A stretch of 64,000 nucleotides of DNA from contig OZ220698.1 of the NCBI GenBank assembly GCA_965116555.1, positions 806,001 through 870,000 on the forward strand, in the 5' to 3' direction. Below, in pieces: positions 43,097 to 50,810 of this stretch; position 1 is the first letter of the stretch, and every line of letters begins with the position of its first letter. The position numbers and the translations under genes were made by a program. Below the pieces are notes generated by a model. That model was not told the DNA's origin and searched no databases. It saw only the letters and a program-made list of their open reading frames with translations. The stretch is from DAOUJH01 sp965116555. GTDB taxonomy: Bacteria; Chloroflexota; Dehalococcoidia; Lucifugimonadales; QGNO01.

Positions 43097-43504
43097 GTGC
43101 TCCACAAGGTAGTGAAGACGATTGATTTTTGCTACGGACACCGGTTGCTGGATTACGATGGCAAATGCCGTCATCTCCATGGGCACAACGGCCTGTTGGA
43201 AGTGGAAGTAGAGTCGGAATCCCTGGACCACCGGGGTATGGTCATGGACTTCAGCGACCTGCGCGGCGTGGTGAAAGATTGGGTCGATAGGAACCTGGAC
43301 CACAAGATGCTGCTCCACAGGGACGACCCCGTGGCCGACCTTCTATCTGAAATGGGTGAACCGTTTTATCCAATGGATGAGAACCCCACCGCGGAGAACA
43401 TCCTGAAGCACATATACCGGCAGATAAGAAAAGAGGGTCTGATGGTCTCAGAGATGCGGTTGTGGGAAACGCCCTCAAGCTACGCCAGCTACCGCGAGGA
43501 GTAA
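43097..43504 (+). CDS. queD: 6-carboxy-tetrahydropterin synthase / PTPS family
   Basis: The 135-residue protein has the zinc histidines in FCYGHRL and CRHLHGHNG, the catalytic Cys in the CxxxHGH arrangement, MDFSDLR, NLDHKMLL and the pterin-binding glutamate in LWETPSSYASY. QueD converts dihydroneopterin triphosphate (the FolE product) to 6-carboxytetrahydropterin for 7-deazaguanine synthesis; 6-pyruvoyl-tetrahydropterin synthases share the fold. The GTG start lies nine bases after the SDR. queC follows at once. Confidence 0.92.
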   Translation: MLHKVVKTIDFCYGHRLLDYDGKCRHLHGHNGLLEVEVESESLDHRGMVMDFSDLRGVVKDWVDRNLDHKMLLHRDDPVADLLSEMGEPFYPMDENPTAENILKHIYRQIRKEGLMVSEMRLWETPSSYASYREE

Positions 43505-43506
43505 GA

Positions 43507-44157
43507 GTGGAAAGAGTAGCAGTGCTGGCAAGCGGCGGGTTGGACAGCTCCATACTACTGGCGGATCTGGCCAAGACAGCGGAAGTCTTCCCCGTATACG
43601 TTAGGAAAGGCCTTCTCTGGGAAGAGGAAGAAATTCGCTCCTTGAACGGTTTCATAGAGGCCTTGGACAACTCCAACGTACATGGAGTGCGAGAGCTTTA
43701 CGTGCCGGTAGAGAGACTGTATGGAGATCACTGGAGCCTGACCGGTGAAGGGACTCCCGGCGCGGATACGGAGGACGACGCCGTGTTTCTGCCGGGCAGG
43801 AACGTTCTCCTTGTATCGCTTGCCGCCATATGGTGCAGCACTCACGATGTATCGCAGATTGCTCTGGGTTCGCTGGGCGGCAATCCATTTCCAGACGCCA
43901 CGCCTGAGTTCTTCAGCAACCTTGCCGGAGTGCTCTCGGTTGCGCTGGGAAGTCGGATTAGCGTGACCGCGCCATACAGGGGAACGCAAAAGCACAACTT
44001 GATCCGCGACTTCAAGCATTTGCCGCTGCACTTGACCCTGACCTGCATATCGCCCAGAGATGGGCTCCACTGCGGCGCATGCAACAAGTGCAACGAGCGT
44101 CGCATGGCCTTCAAGCAGGCTGAAGTAGAGGACAGCACTAAATACGCAGGTAACTAA
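43507..44157 (+). CDS. queC: 7-cyano-7-deazaguanine synthase-like protein
   Basis: The 216-residue PP-loop ATPase has VLASGGLDSSILL, PGRNVLLVSLAAIWC and the C-terminal zinc cluster LTCISPRDGLHCGACNKCNER (Cys-x8-Cys-x2-Cys-x2-Cys). QueC makes preQ0 for queuosine. The start is GTG 43507, two bases after queD, with GAGGAG in the end of queD; the longer frame overlaps queD. QueE, the enzyme between QueD and QueC, is not in the window. Confidence 0.9.
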   Translation: MERVAVLASGGLDSSILLADLAKTAEVFPVYVRKGLLWEEEEIRSLNGFIEALDNSNVHGVRELYVPVERLYGDHWSLTGEGTPGADTEDDAVFLPGRNVLLVSLAAIWCSTHDVSQIALGSLGGNPFPDATPEFFSNLAGVLSVALGSRISVTAPYRGTQKHNLIRDFKHLPLHLTLTCISPRDGLHCGACNKCNERRMAFKQAEVEDSTKYAGN

Positions 44158-44172
44158 TCACCGGAGGTGAAC

Positions 44173-44802
44173 GTGGACGGGACTTTGGTAAGAACGGAAC
44201 AGCTAGAGAAGCTCAAACTCCTCCTTAGGGAGGTGCTTGAGCTTTTAGGAGAAGACCCTCAAAGAGAGGGTCTGCACCAGACCCCGGAGCGGTGGGCGCG
44301 TTCTCTGCTGACCTATACCCAGGGTTCGTCGCAGGACCCGGAGGAGCACTTGCAGGTTCTCTTCCAGCTAGAGGAGGACAACTATCCCGCCGGATCTGAC
44401 GACATGATCATAATGGACAACATAGAGTTCACTTCCACCTGCGAACACCACATAGCGCCGTTCAGAGGGATGGTGCACATTGGGTATATACCTGATCCGC
44501 AAAGCAAGATAGTCACCGGTTTGTCCAAGCTCTCACGGGTCGTGGAGGTGTTTGCCAGGCGGCTGCAGGTGCAAGAAAGAATGACCCAGCAAGTGGCCAA
44601 TGCCATCGATCGGCATCTAAACCCGCTGGGCGTCATTGTGGTTGCACAGGCAATTCACTACTGTATGATTCAACGCGGCGTGGAACAGCGTTCCAGCGTG
44701 GCCTTAACCACTGCGCGACGCGGGACTTTCTTGAGCAATCCATCGCTGGAGGACAAGTTCCAGAACTACCTTCGTCTGCGCATGGACACCAGGGAGATGT
44801 GA
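44173..44802 (+). CDS. folE: GTP cyclohydrolase I
   Basis: FolE converts GTP to 7,8-dihydroneopterin triphosphate, the precursor of folate, tetrahydropterins and queuosine. The 209-residue protein has EDPQREGLHQTPERWAR, the zinc ligands in TSTCEHHIAPF and IHYCMIQRGV, and the LSRVVEVFARRLQVQERMT region. GTG 44173 follows CGGAGG by five bases; the GTG at 44167 would lie within the ribosome site. Confidence 0.96.
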   Translation: MDGTLVRTEQLEKLKLLLREVLELLGEDPQREGLHQTPERWARSLLTYTQGSSQDPEEHLQVLFQLEEDNYPAGSDDMIIMDNIEFTSTCEHHIAPFRGMVHIGYIPDPQSKIVTGLSKLSRVVEVFARRLQVQERMTQQVANAIDRHLNPLGVIVVAQAIHYCMIQRGVEQRSSVALTTARRGTFLSNPSLEDKFQNYLRLRMDTREM

Positions 44803-44804
44803 TT

Positions 44805-45887
44805 ATGGACACGGTAAAGAACCTTCTGGAAGAGCTAACCAATGCATACGGCCCCTCCGGGTTTGAAGGCCCGGTGAGGAACATCGTACAGAGGGAGTTG
44901 GAGCCCATCTGCGATGACCTGGAAACCGACGGCTTGGGATCGCTGATCTCACGATTGAAGGGCGCCAGCGATACACCAAAGGTCATGTTTGCCGGGCACA
45001 TGGACGAACTTGGGCTAATGGTCAGATTCATCACCTCAGAGGGCTACGTCAAGTTCCAGACCATCGGCGGATGGCTTGACCAATCGCTGATAAACCAGCG
45101 GTGGGTGGTACTGACGAGAAACGGCCCAGTGCCCGGCGTAACCGGCGTAAAGACCGTGCACGTTATGACGCCGGAGGCACGCAGCCGTGTATTCAAACGC
45201 GATGAGATGTTCATAGACGTGGGCGCATCAAGCAAGGAGGACGCAGAGGAGCGGTTGGGCATTCGCCCCGGAGACCCTGTTGCGCCCGACAGCAAATTTG
45301 CCACTTTGAACGGCGAGCAACTGTACATGGCCAAAGCCTGGGACGACCGCATTGGCGTAGCGTTGATGATAGAGGTGATGCGCCGCCTGAAGAACGAGCC
45401 CGCACCCAACACAGTATACGGTGTGGCCACAGTCCAAGAGGAGATAGGCCTGCGCGGCGCACATACCAGCAGCTACATCATAGAGCCAGATATTGGGATC
45501 AGCCTGGAGTCCGGCGTGGCGGGAGATTATCCAGGCATTACACAAGACGAGGCACAGGAGAAGCTGGGGAAGGGGCCTTCGATCTTCCTGCACGACAACT
45601 CCATGTTGCCCAATCTAAAGCTGCGTGACCTGGTCATGGACGTGGCAGCTGAGAAGAGCATCCCGTTGCAGTTCACCGTCATCAGCGGCTACGGGGAAGA
45701 CGGCGCTGAAATGCAACGCACCAGAGGGGGCGCTCCCAGCATCAACGTAGCCGTCCCCACGCGATACCTGCACAGCCACAACGGCCTAATCAGCCGCAAT
45801 GACTTCGATCAGGCTGTAGATCTGGTGACGGCGGTAGTGCAGAAGTTGGATGCGGAGACGGTAAGCCGGATCAAGGCCTTCGATTAG
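44805..45887 (+). CDS. M42-family metallopeptidase
   Basis: The 360-residue protein is of the M42 glutamyl-aminopeptidase/endoglucanase-like family. Metal and catalytic residues are seen in FAGHMDELGLMV (His, Asp), AKAWDDRIGVALM (bridging Asp), TVQEEIGLRGA (Glu-Glu) and the C-terminal RYLHSHN (His). The usual DVT of the third zinc site is ISLESGV, with Glu in place of Asp, so metal binding there may differ. M42 enzymes are large tetrahedral cytosolic aminopeptidases. It begins just after folE. Confidence 0.9.
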   Translation: MDTVKNLLEELTNAYGPSGFEGPVRNIVQRELEPICDDLETDGLGSLISRLKGASDTPKVMFAGHMDELGLMVRFITSEGYVKFQTIGGWLDQSLINQRWVVLTRNGPVPGVTGVKTVHVMTPEARSRVFKRDEMFIDVGASSKEDAEERLGIRPGDPVAPDSKFATLNGEQLYMAKAWDDRIGVALMIEVMRRLKNEPAPNTVYGVATVQEEIGLRGAHTSSYIIEPDIGISLESGVAGDYPGITQDEAQEKLGKGPSIFLHDNSMLPNLKLRDLVMDVAAEKSIPLQFTVISGYGEDGAEMQRTRGGAPSINVAVPTRYLHSHNGLISRNDFDQAVDLVTAVVQKLDAETVSRIKAFD

Positions 45888-45890
45888 GAG

Positions 45891-46643
45891 ATGGCTATGG
45901 AAGGGAAAGTTGTACTCATAACGGGCGCCAGCAGAGGGATAGGCAAAGCCCTGGCCGTGGGCTTTGCCAGCGCCGGCGCCACCGTAGTGGCATCGGCTAG
46001 GACAAGCCAACCGGGATCCGGCGCTGCACCGGGCTCCTTGGAAGAGACTGTTAGGCAGATCAGGGATTCGGGAGGCAAGGCGTTTCATTTCCCATGCGAC
46101 GTCACGAGTGAAGAGCAGGTCAAGGCCCTGGTGGATTCGACCGTGGCGGAAGCGGGGCCCATAGACGTGCTAATCAACAACGCTGGCATAGGAGCTAACG
46201 GCGCCATAACTGAGCTTGATACGGCTCAATTTGAAAACGTTCTCAGAGTAAACGTAGTCGGCCCATTCCTGCTATGCAAATACGTTGTGCCGGGCATGAT
46301 GGAACGACGTTCTGGAAATATCATCAACATATCTTCCAGGTCAGCCATATGGGACCAAGAGAATACGCCGATCTACGGCGCGTCCAAGGCGGCGCTAGAC
46401 CGGTTCACGCGCAATCTGGCCGTGGACCTGAAGCCGTACAACATAGCGGTCAACGGCCTGGGCCCAGGCCTCGTAGAGTCTGAGATGACGCGCAACTGGG
46501 ACCCCTCGCTTGATATCTGGGGCAGGATGCCTTCTCCGGCGGAAGAGGTCGTGCCCGCCACTCTCTGGCTGGCTCAACAGGATGCTTCCAGCTTCACCGG
46601 CCAGGTGGTGCACCGCGACGAGTTCCGGCAAACCTGGCCTTAG
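45891..46643 (+). CDS. SDR-family oxidoreductase
   Basis: The 250-residue classical short-chain dehydrogenase has VLITGASRGIGKALA, LINNAGIG, IINISSRSA and the catalytic YGASKAAL. It lies four bases after the M42 peptidase and ends by abutting the stop of the convergent phosphoesterase gene. The substrate is unknown. Confidence 0.9.
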   Translation: MAMEGKVVLITGASRGIGKALAVGFASAGATVVASARTSQPGSGAAPGSLEETVRQIRDSGGKAFHFPCDVTSEEQVKALVDSTVAEAGPIDVLINNAGIGANGAITELDTAQFENVLRVNVVGPFLLCKYVVPGMMERRSGNIINISSRSAIWDQENTPIYGASKAALDRFTRNLAVDLKPYNIAVNGLGPGLVESEMTRNWDPSLDIWGRMPSPAEEVVPATLWLAQQDASSFTGQVVHRDEFRQTWP

Positions 46644-47342
46644 CTAGGATACGTGTATCCGCTCCACGGTAACGCCCGTGTCCGGGTCAAGGGTAACCAG
46701 GGCAGCGGTGCGTTCGTGGCCGCCTGAAGGCGCTCCGCTGTAGAAGGCGGCTGCCTTTCCTTTTGTCACGTCCCTAAAGACATGGGTGTGGCCCAGCGCT
46801 ATGTAATCGCAGTCCGCGTTGGCCAGCTCTTCGTGAGATATAGGCGAGCCTCTGTCGATGAAGCTGACCGAATCCAGGACGATGCCGTGGCCTATGACCA
46901 CGTACCATCCCCCGTCCGGCCTAGGCGGAATACCACCCAGCGGGTGGAACTCCGGAACGTGGTTGTAGACCGGGCAACCCCAGACGGACAGCGTCAAATC
47001 GCTCAAATGGACCATTTCGCCGTCGCGCTCCCTGAGGGTGTAGACGTTCTCCCGCGATTCGTGGAGGAGGAACGAGTCGGAGGTCAGGAGAGTGTCGTGG
47101 TTGCCAGGGAGGACGATTGAGGGACGGTGCAAGCCAGCCAGCGACTCGAACACGTAATGCACCGTATCCTCGGGAACTGTCCCACTATCGAAGAGGTCTC
47201 CGGCTATCAGCAGGGCATCCACGGAGAGGTGCCTCGCTGTATCTAGAACGCTTTCGAACCCCTGCTGGGCATCCCTGGGATAGAGATCGCTGCCCATATG
47301 GACGTCCGATGTGTGAAGTAGTCTTATCCGTTTGCGTTCCAT
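46644..47342 (-). CDS. Metallophosphoesterase (SbcD/YfcE-like)
   Basis: The 232-residue protein shows all five calcineurin-like motifs: LLHTSDVHMGSD, IAGDLFDSG, LPGNHDTL, GHGIVL and LGHTHVF. This group includes DNA repair nucleases (SbcD/Mre11) and cyclic-nucleotide phosphodiesterases; no SbcC partner is nearby, and there is no capping domain. ATG 47342 is chosen because it places the first motif near the N-terminus; ATG 47363 is possible. Confidence 0.88.
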   Translation of the reverse strand: MERKRIRLLHTSDVHMGSDLYPRDAQQGFESVLDTARHLSVDALLIAGDLFDSGTVPEDTVHYVFESLAGLHRPSIVLPGNHDTLLTSDSFLLHESRENVYTLRERDGEMVHLSDLTLSVWGCPVYNHVPEFHPLGGIPPRPDGGWYVVIGHGIVLDSVSFIDRGSPISHEELANADCDYIALGHTHVFRDVTKGKAAAFYSGAPSGGHERTAALVTLDPDTGVTVERIHVS

Positions 47343-47405
47343 TGCTCTCAAGACAGCGCGCACATTCTAGCATGGGTTGGGCCGGAGACGCGTCGGGGAC
47401 ACATG

Positions 47406-48287
47406 CTAGAACTTGGTGATTCCCAGGGAATATAGATAGTCCCAGAGGTCTTCCAGGACGCGGCGGTTCTCCTCCGGCCCGAAGCCGTCCACGATCCATT
47501 CGCGGCGGCCTCGACCATCGACCATGCCAGCGTCGATAAGGCGCTGGATGTGGTCGAACTCCATATCAGGGTGGGGAAGGAGGTTGCGCCGCACCACCTT
47601 GGAGATGGCTGCAACGAGGCCGTATGCGCCCCAGTTGGACACAGCGGCGATGATGGGATGCGTGGACGGTGTGATGGTGGGCGCTTTGCTGGGCAGGCGC
47701 GGGCCGGTGTACTCGGCTAGGTTGGCCAGCCCAATCTCGTTGCCCCAGTCGCCGATGCCGATGGTAGCAGCGTGATGCTTGAATAGGTAATCCAACTTGG
47801 CGGTGCGCTCGGTGACGTCGGAGCCTCCCACGAACTGGTACTTGCCTTCCGCGCTCGCGCCGGGTCGCTCCACCGCAACGAGCACAGAGGGGTTGTACCG
47901 TTCCAGCAGGTCTATGGCAAACTGCTCGCTGGCGCTTTCGTCGGTGATGGGAAACTCGACAATCTCTTCCACGGTGGGCTGGCCTTGAAGGGTGAAGGTG
48001 GCATAGTGGTCTACAACGTAGGTCACCTTCCAGCCCAGATTCGTCAACGCTCTGCCCAGAAAATAGGCGCCGGGGGGCCCGTCGCTCTCTACGGAGCCGG
48101 TCTCCGGCGGTGGGAACTCATAGGGATTGGGGATAAAGAAGCCGGTGAGGATGAAGGCATGCCCCGGGTTATCCAGAATCATGAACCTGGCGGCATCTTC
48201 GACAAACGTATCGGACATATGGAGCCGGACGCCGGAGATGCCCGTCCACTTGCCCTGGTTTAGGATGATGTCTTCAATAGCGCCCAT
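47406..48287 (-). CDS. DUF4392 protein, D-glutamate cyclase-like
   Basis: The 293-residue protein matches the DUF4392 family, whose vertebrate member (DGLUCY) converts D-glutamate to 5-oxo-D-proline. Family segments are FILTGFFIPN, DGPPGAYFLGRAL, VAVERPGASAEGKYQ, ATIGIGDWGNEIGLA and VSNWGAYGLVAAI. In bacteria the activity is little studied. The hydantoinase/oxoprolinase pair at 37451-41338 could hydrolyse its product. The ATG follows GGAG. It shares direction with the phosphoesterase, 63 bases downstream. Confidence 0.87.
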   Translation of the reverse strand: MGAIEDIILNQGKWTGISGVRLHMSDTFVEDAARFMILDNPGHAFILTGFFIPNPYEFPPPETGSVESDGPPGAYFLGRALTNLGWKVTYVVDHYATFTLQGQPTVEEIVEFPITDESASEQFAIDLLERYNPSVLVAVERPGASAEGKYQFVGGSDVTERTAKLDYLFKHHAATIGIGDWGNEIGLANLAEYTGPRLPSKAPTITPSTHPIIAAVSNWGAYGLVAAISKVVRRNLLPHPDMEFDHIQRLIDAGMVDGRGRREWIVDGFGPEENRRVLEDLWDYLYSLGITKF

Positions 48288-48421
48288 TGCTTACTCCGTA
48301 GCTTCAGCCGTCGCACGACAGGCTATCACAAAACGGTAGGAGGGACATGACGCCGTCCATTGCCCAGCATCTTAGATTCGCCGGAGCAGGGGGTACTGAT
48401 ATAACTGACACCCGCTCATAT

Positions 48422-48445
48422 GGTTCGACAGGCTCACCATGAGCG
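48422..48445. repeat. TTCGAC-type repeat
   Basis: GGTTCGACAGGCTCACCA followed by TGAGCG. It belongs with 2572 (TTCGACGGTGCTCAGGG) and 49177 (TTCGACAAGCTCAGGATGAC). Confidence 0.65.
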
Positions 48446-48903
48446 AGAACGGGTTGACTACTTGACATAAGTCGATTTTGGGGTGTCGTGAAAACGGTTG
48501 TTAGGCATGAGATAGCGTGCAACGGTGGAGTGGTGTCGTGCCTGAGAAGGGAGTTTCGTTTCCAACGTTATGTTAAGTACAAGGCTAAATGCGGGCGAAA
48601 TTTTGGCGGAGGTGAGAAACGAATCAGATTCCGGGGCAAAGTTGAGGGTACGGAGGCGGGCGTTTTGGCTGCCAATGGGCTCGCCACGCCGATGGTGTAG
48701 GGGTTGTTGGGCGCTTTGCCGTGAGTCCATAGGTTAAGGGTATCGGGCGCGGAGGGGTGTGGGGAAGGAGGAGATGTCAGGGAGACGGGCAAGGTGGGCA
48801 GGAGGGGTCGGCGGGCAAGGGACGGAGTTTGCGTGTAGTGGCCTGTTTGTCGTGGTAGAAGATTCTTCGCTGGCGCTCAGAAGGACAGCCCCGCCGCCCC
48901 TGG

Positions 48904-48953
48904 GTTCCCGTCCCCGTGTCGGGGCACGAGGACAAGCCTACACGGGAACGACG
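48904..48953. repeat. Two-armed hairpin repeat
   Basis: The outer stem GTTCCCGT (48904-48911) pairs with ACGGGAAC (48942-48949), enclosing an inner hairpin CCCCG-TGT-CGGGG (48912-48924). The tail is GACG, as in the simpler copies, so this looks like a repeat with a second hairpin in its loop. Confidence 0.75.
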
Positions 48954-48976
48954 GGTATGGCGCGGGAACAGGGATT

Positions 48977-48996
48977 GGGCGGTTCGCGAACCGCCC
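48977..48996. repeat. Perfect 20-base palindrome
   Basis: GGGCGGTTCG joined to its exact reverse complement CGAACCGCCC, followed by CTACAGG. Confidence 0.85.
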
Positions 48997-49038
48997 CTAC
49001 AGGAAAGGGGGGAAGAGGGGTACACCGCCGCCCCACCA

Positions 49039-49065
49039 GATTGCCACGCTGCGCTCGCAATGACG
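49039..49065. repeat. GATTGC hairpin repeat with TGACG tail
   Basis: ATTGC (49040-49044) pairs with GCAAT (49057-49061) around CACGCTGCGCTC, and the element ends in TGACG like the other repeat families. Confidence 0.6.
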
Positions 49066-49073
49066 AGAGAGGG

Positions 49074-49132
49074 AGGCTCAGGTAAACTCCCCACCGCCGC
49101 CCCTGGGTTCCCGACTTCTCGGGAACGACGAT
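49074..49132. repeat. Intergenic hairpin repeat, copy 2
   Basis: About 50 bases nearly identical to 2585-2638, including the GTTCCCGA-CTTC-TCGGGAAC hairpin and the GACGAT tail. Confidence 0.9.
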
Positions 49133-49176
49133 TGTGGACGCGGGAGCGACGATTGGGTGCGCCTCCGCTCATTTCC

Positions 49177-49198
49177 TTCGACAAGCTCAGGATGACGG
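49177..49198. repeat. TTCGACAAGCTCAGGATGAC repeat
   Basis: A short repeat with the shared ATGACG end. A partial palindrome, CAAGCTCAG, forms its centre. Confidence 0.6.
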
Positions 49199-49322
49199 TG
49201 GAGGGAGCTCAGGGGCAGTGGAGGCATGGCGGATGGAGAATGCATGCAGGCGTTTGACTCCATGCCTCACCCCTCATAGAATCGCAGGCGCTGGTGATGA
49301 GTAAAGAATAGGGAGGAATCAC

Positions 49323-50774
49323 ATGCGGATTGGAGTTGGCCTGGAGAACATACGCGCCTACCTTGATGAGAACAAGGAGCGCCACATTCAGCGCATACAG
49401 AGACTTGTAGCGCAGCCAAGCGTATCGGTAGAGGAGCACGGGGTCAGGGAGTGCGCGGAACTGCTGGTGGAGATCCACAAAGAGATAGGCTGTGAGGAGG
49501 CCACACTTGTGGAAACCTCCCACCTTCCCGGGATGTGGGCTTACTACAACGCCGGAAAGTCCAAGACCATCATTGTGTACGCCAACTTTGACACCAGGCC
49601 GGTGTTGCCCCATGAGAAATGGGAAAACCCGCCCTGGAGCGGCGCAATAACGTCGTCGGGGCCGTATTCCAAGGTGCTCATGGGACGGGGCGCCGCCTCC
49701 TACAAGGGGCCCTACGCCGCCTGGCTGAACGCCCTGGAAGCGATCAAGGCAGTAGAGGGAGAGCTTCCCTTCAATTTCATGTTCCTCATAGAGGGTGACG
49801 AGATACTGGGCAGCGCGTCTTTTCCCGAAATGTACCAGGAATACCGCGACCGCCTTGCTACGGCGCAGGCCAGCTTCAGCCCCGGGGCGTCACAGGATCC
49901 GCTGGGTCGAGTCAGCATGAGCCTTGGCTACAAAGGGCTAATCTACGCCGACCTCATATCAAGCGGCGAGAAATGGGGCAGGGGGCCGCAGGCTGCGCCG
50001 GGTCACGGCATGACCAAGTCGGTGATAGACAGCCCGGCATGGCGGCTGGTGGAAGCGCTGTCTACCCTCACGGAGAACAACGGCAACAAGGTATCCATCC
50101 CCGGTTTCTACGATGATCTGAGGCCGCCCAGCGAGGATGAGAAGGAAGCCGCGTTTGCCTTTCGTGATGCGATGGGCGGCGGCGCATGGAACCAGGTGCT
50201 GCCAGGAGTGGCGGCGATGAAAGTACCGGCGGGAGACCTAGATGACGAGCAGGTCATCCTCAACTACTTCTACGGGCCCAGCTTCAACATCAACAGCCTG
50301 CGCGCCGGCCTCACCGGGCCGGGCACCATGCCGTTCACCCTGCCCAACGTAGCCGCGGCACGTTTCGATATTAGAGTGCCGCGGGGATTCAGCGTGAACA
50401 AGGTGATACAGCAGATCAGGGAGCACCTGGACGGCCACGGCTTTGGCGACCTGGAACTGGACGTGCTGGCGGCCAACGATTCGTCCCAGACGGGCACTGA
50501 CACCGACCTGGTGCAGGCAATCATGGAGGCGTTCCAAGAGATGGAGGTGCCGCTGATGATAGCGCCTTACAGCGGAGGAGGAGGGCCGTGGTCGCTGTAC
50601 AAGAACGACCTGGGTCTGCCCATGATCCGCAGTGTGGGAGTCGGCGGCGGAGGCAATGCCGGCGCGGCCAACGAGTTCATGGTGATAGACGGAACCGATA
50701 CGTTTGGAGGCCTGGTGGAATGCGAGCTGTCGCACGTGCATATGCTGAAGGCGTACGAAAGGCGGGCAGGGTAG
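49323..50774 (+). CDS. M20-peptidase-fold protein lacking the zinc ligands
   Basis: The 483-residue protein has the length and order of an M20 dipeptidase/deacylase, with a lid domain around 290-390, but the metal-site positions are changed. The first motif is YANFDTRPV (His to Asn), the bridging Asp motif is GRGAASYKG (Asp to Ser), the catalytic/zinc Glu pair is IEGDEILGS (second Glu to Ile), and the C-terminal His is lost in GAANEFMVID. The fold-defining segments remain. It may be an inactive or differently acting homologue. GGGAGGAATCAC precedes the ATG. It heads an operon-like set with an amidase and an FGGY kinase. Confidence 0.85.
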   Translation: MRIGVGLENIRAYLDENKERHIQRIQRLVAQPSVSVEEHGVRECAELLVEIHKEIGCEEATLVETSHLPGMWAYYNAGKSKTIIVYANFDTRPVLPHEKWENPPWSGAITSSGPYSKVLMGRGAASYKGPYAAWLNALEAIKAVEGELPFNFMFLIEGDEILGSASFPEMYQEYRDRLATAQASFSPGASQDPLGRVSMSLGYKGLIYADLISSGEKWGRGPQAAPGHGMTKSVIDSPAWRLVEALSTLTENNGNKVSIPGFYDDLRPPSEDEKEAAFAFRDAMGGGAWNQVLPGVAAMKVPAGDLDDEQVILNYFYGPSFNINSLRAGLTGPGTMPFTLPNVAAARFDIRVPRGFSVNKVIQQIREHLDGHGFGDLELDVLAANDSSQTGTDTDLVQAIMEAFQEMEVPLMIAPYSGGGGPWSLYKNDLGLPMIRSVGVGGGGNAGAANEFMVIDGTDTFGGLVECELSHVHMLKAYERRAG

Positions 50775-50810
50775 GTATAACCACGGCAATGCCGTCCGAA
50801 GGAGACTCGC

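Larger units (their letters stand above)
48288..49322. other. Gene-free repeat mosaic
   Basis: 1035 bases without a gene I trust; open frames here are short and show no recognisable protein. The left half (48300-48750) has no matches to the other repeats except 48422-48445. The right half is a run of hairpin repeats described separately at 48904, 48977, 49039, 49074 and 49177. It looks like a place where several repeat families have gathered. Confidence 0.75.

Noticed and set aside
48488..48700. 70-codon open frame in the repeat mosaic
   Set aside because: No ribosome site, no recognisable family, unusual Arg/Gly composition; more likely chance.
48904..49200. CRISPR array
   Set aside because: Repeats are of different families, irregularly spaced, and no equal-length spacers or cas genes are seen.
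49323..50774. Ordinary M20 dipeptidase
   Set aside because: Length and fold fit, but the zinc ligand positions do not, so calling it a peptidase would mislead.
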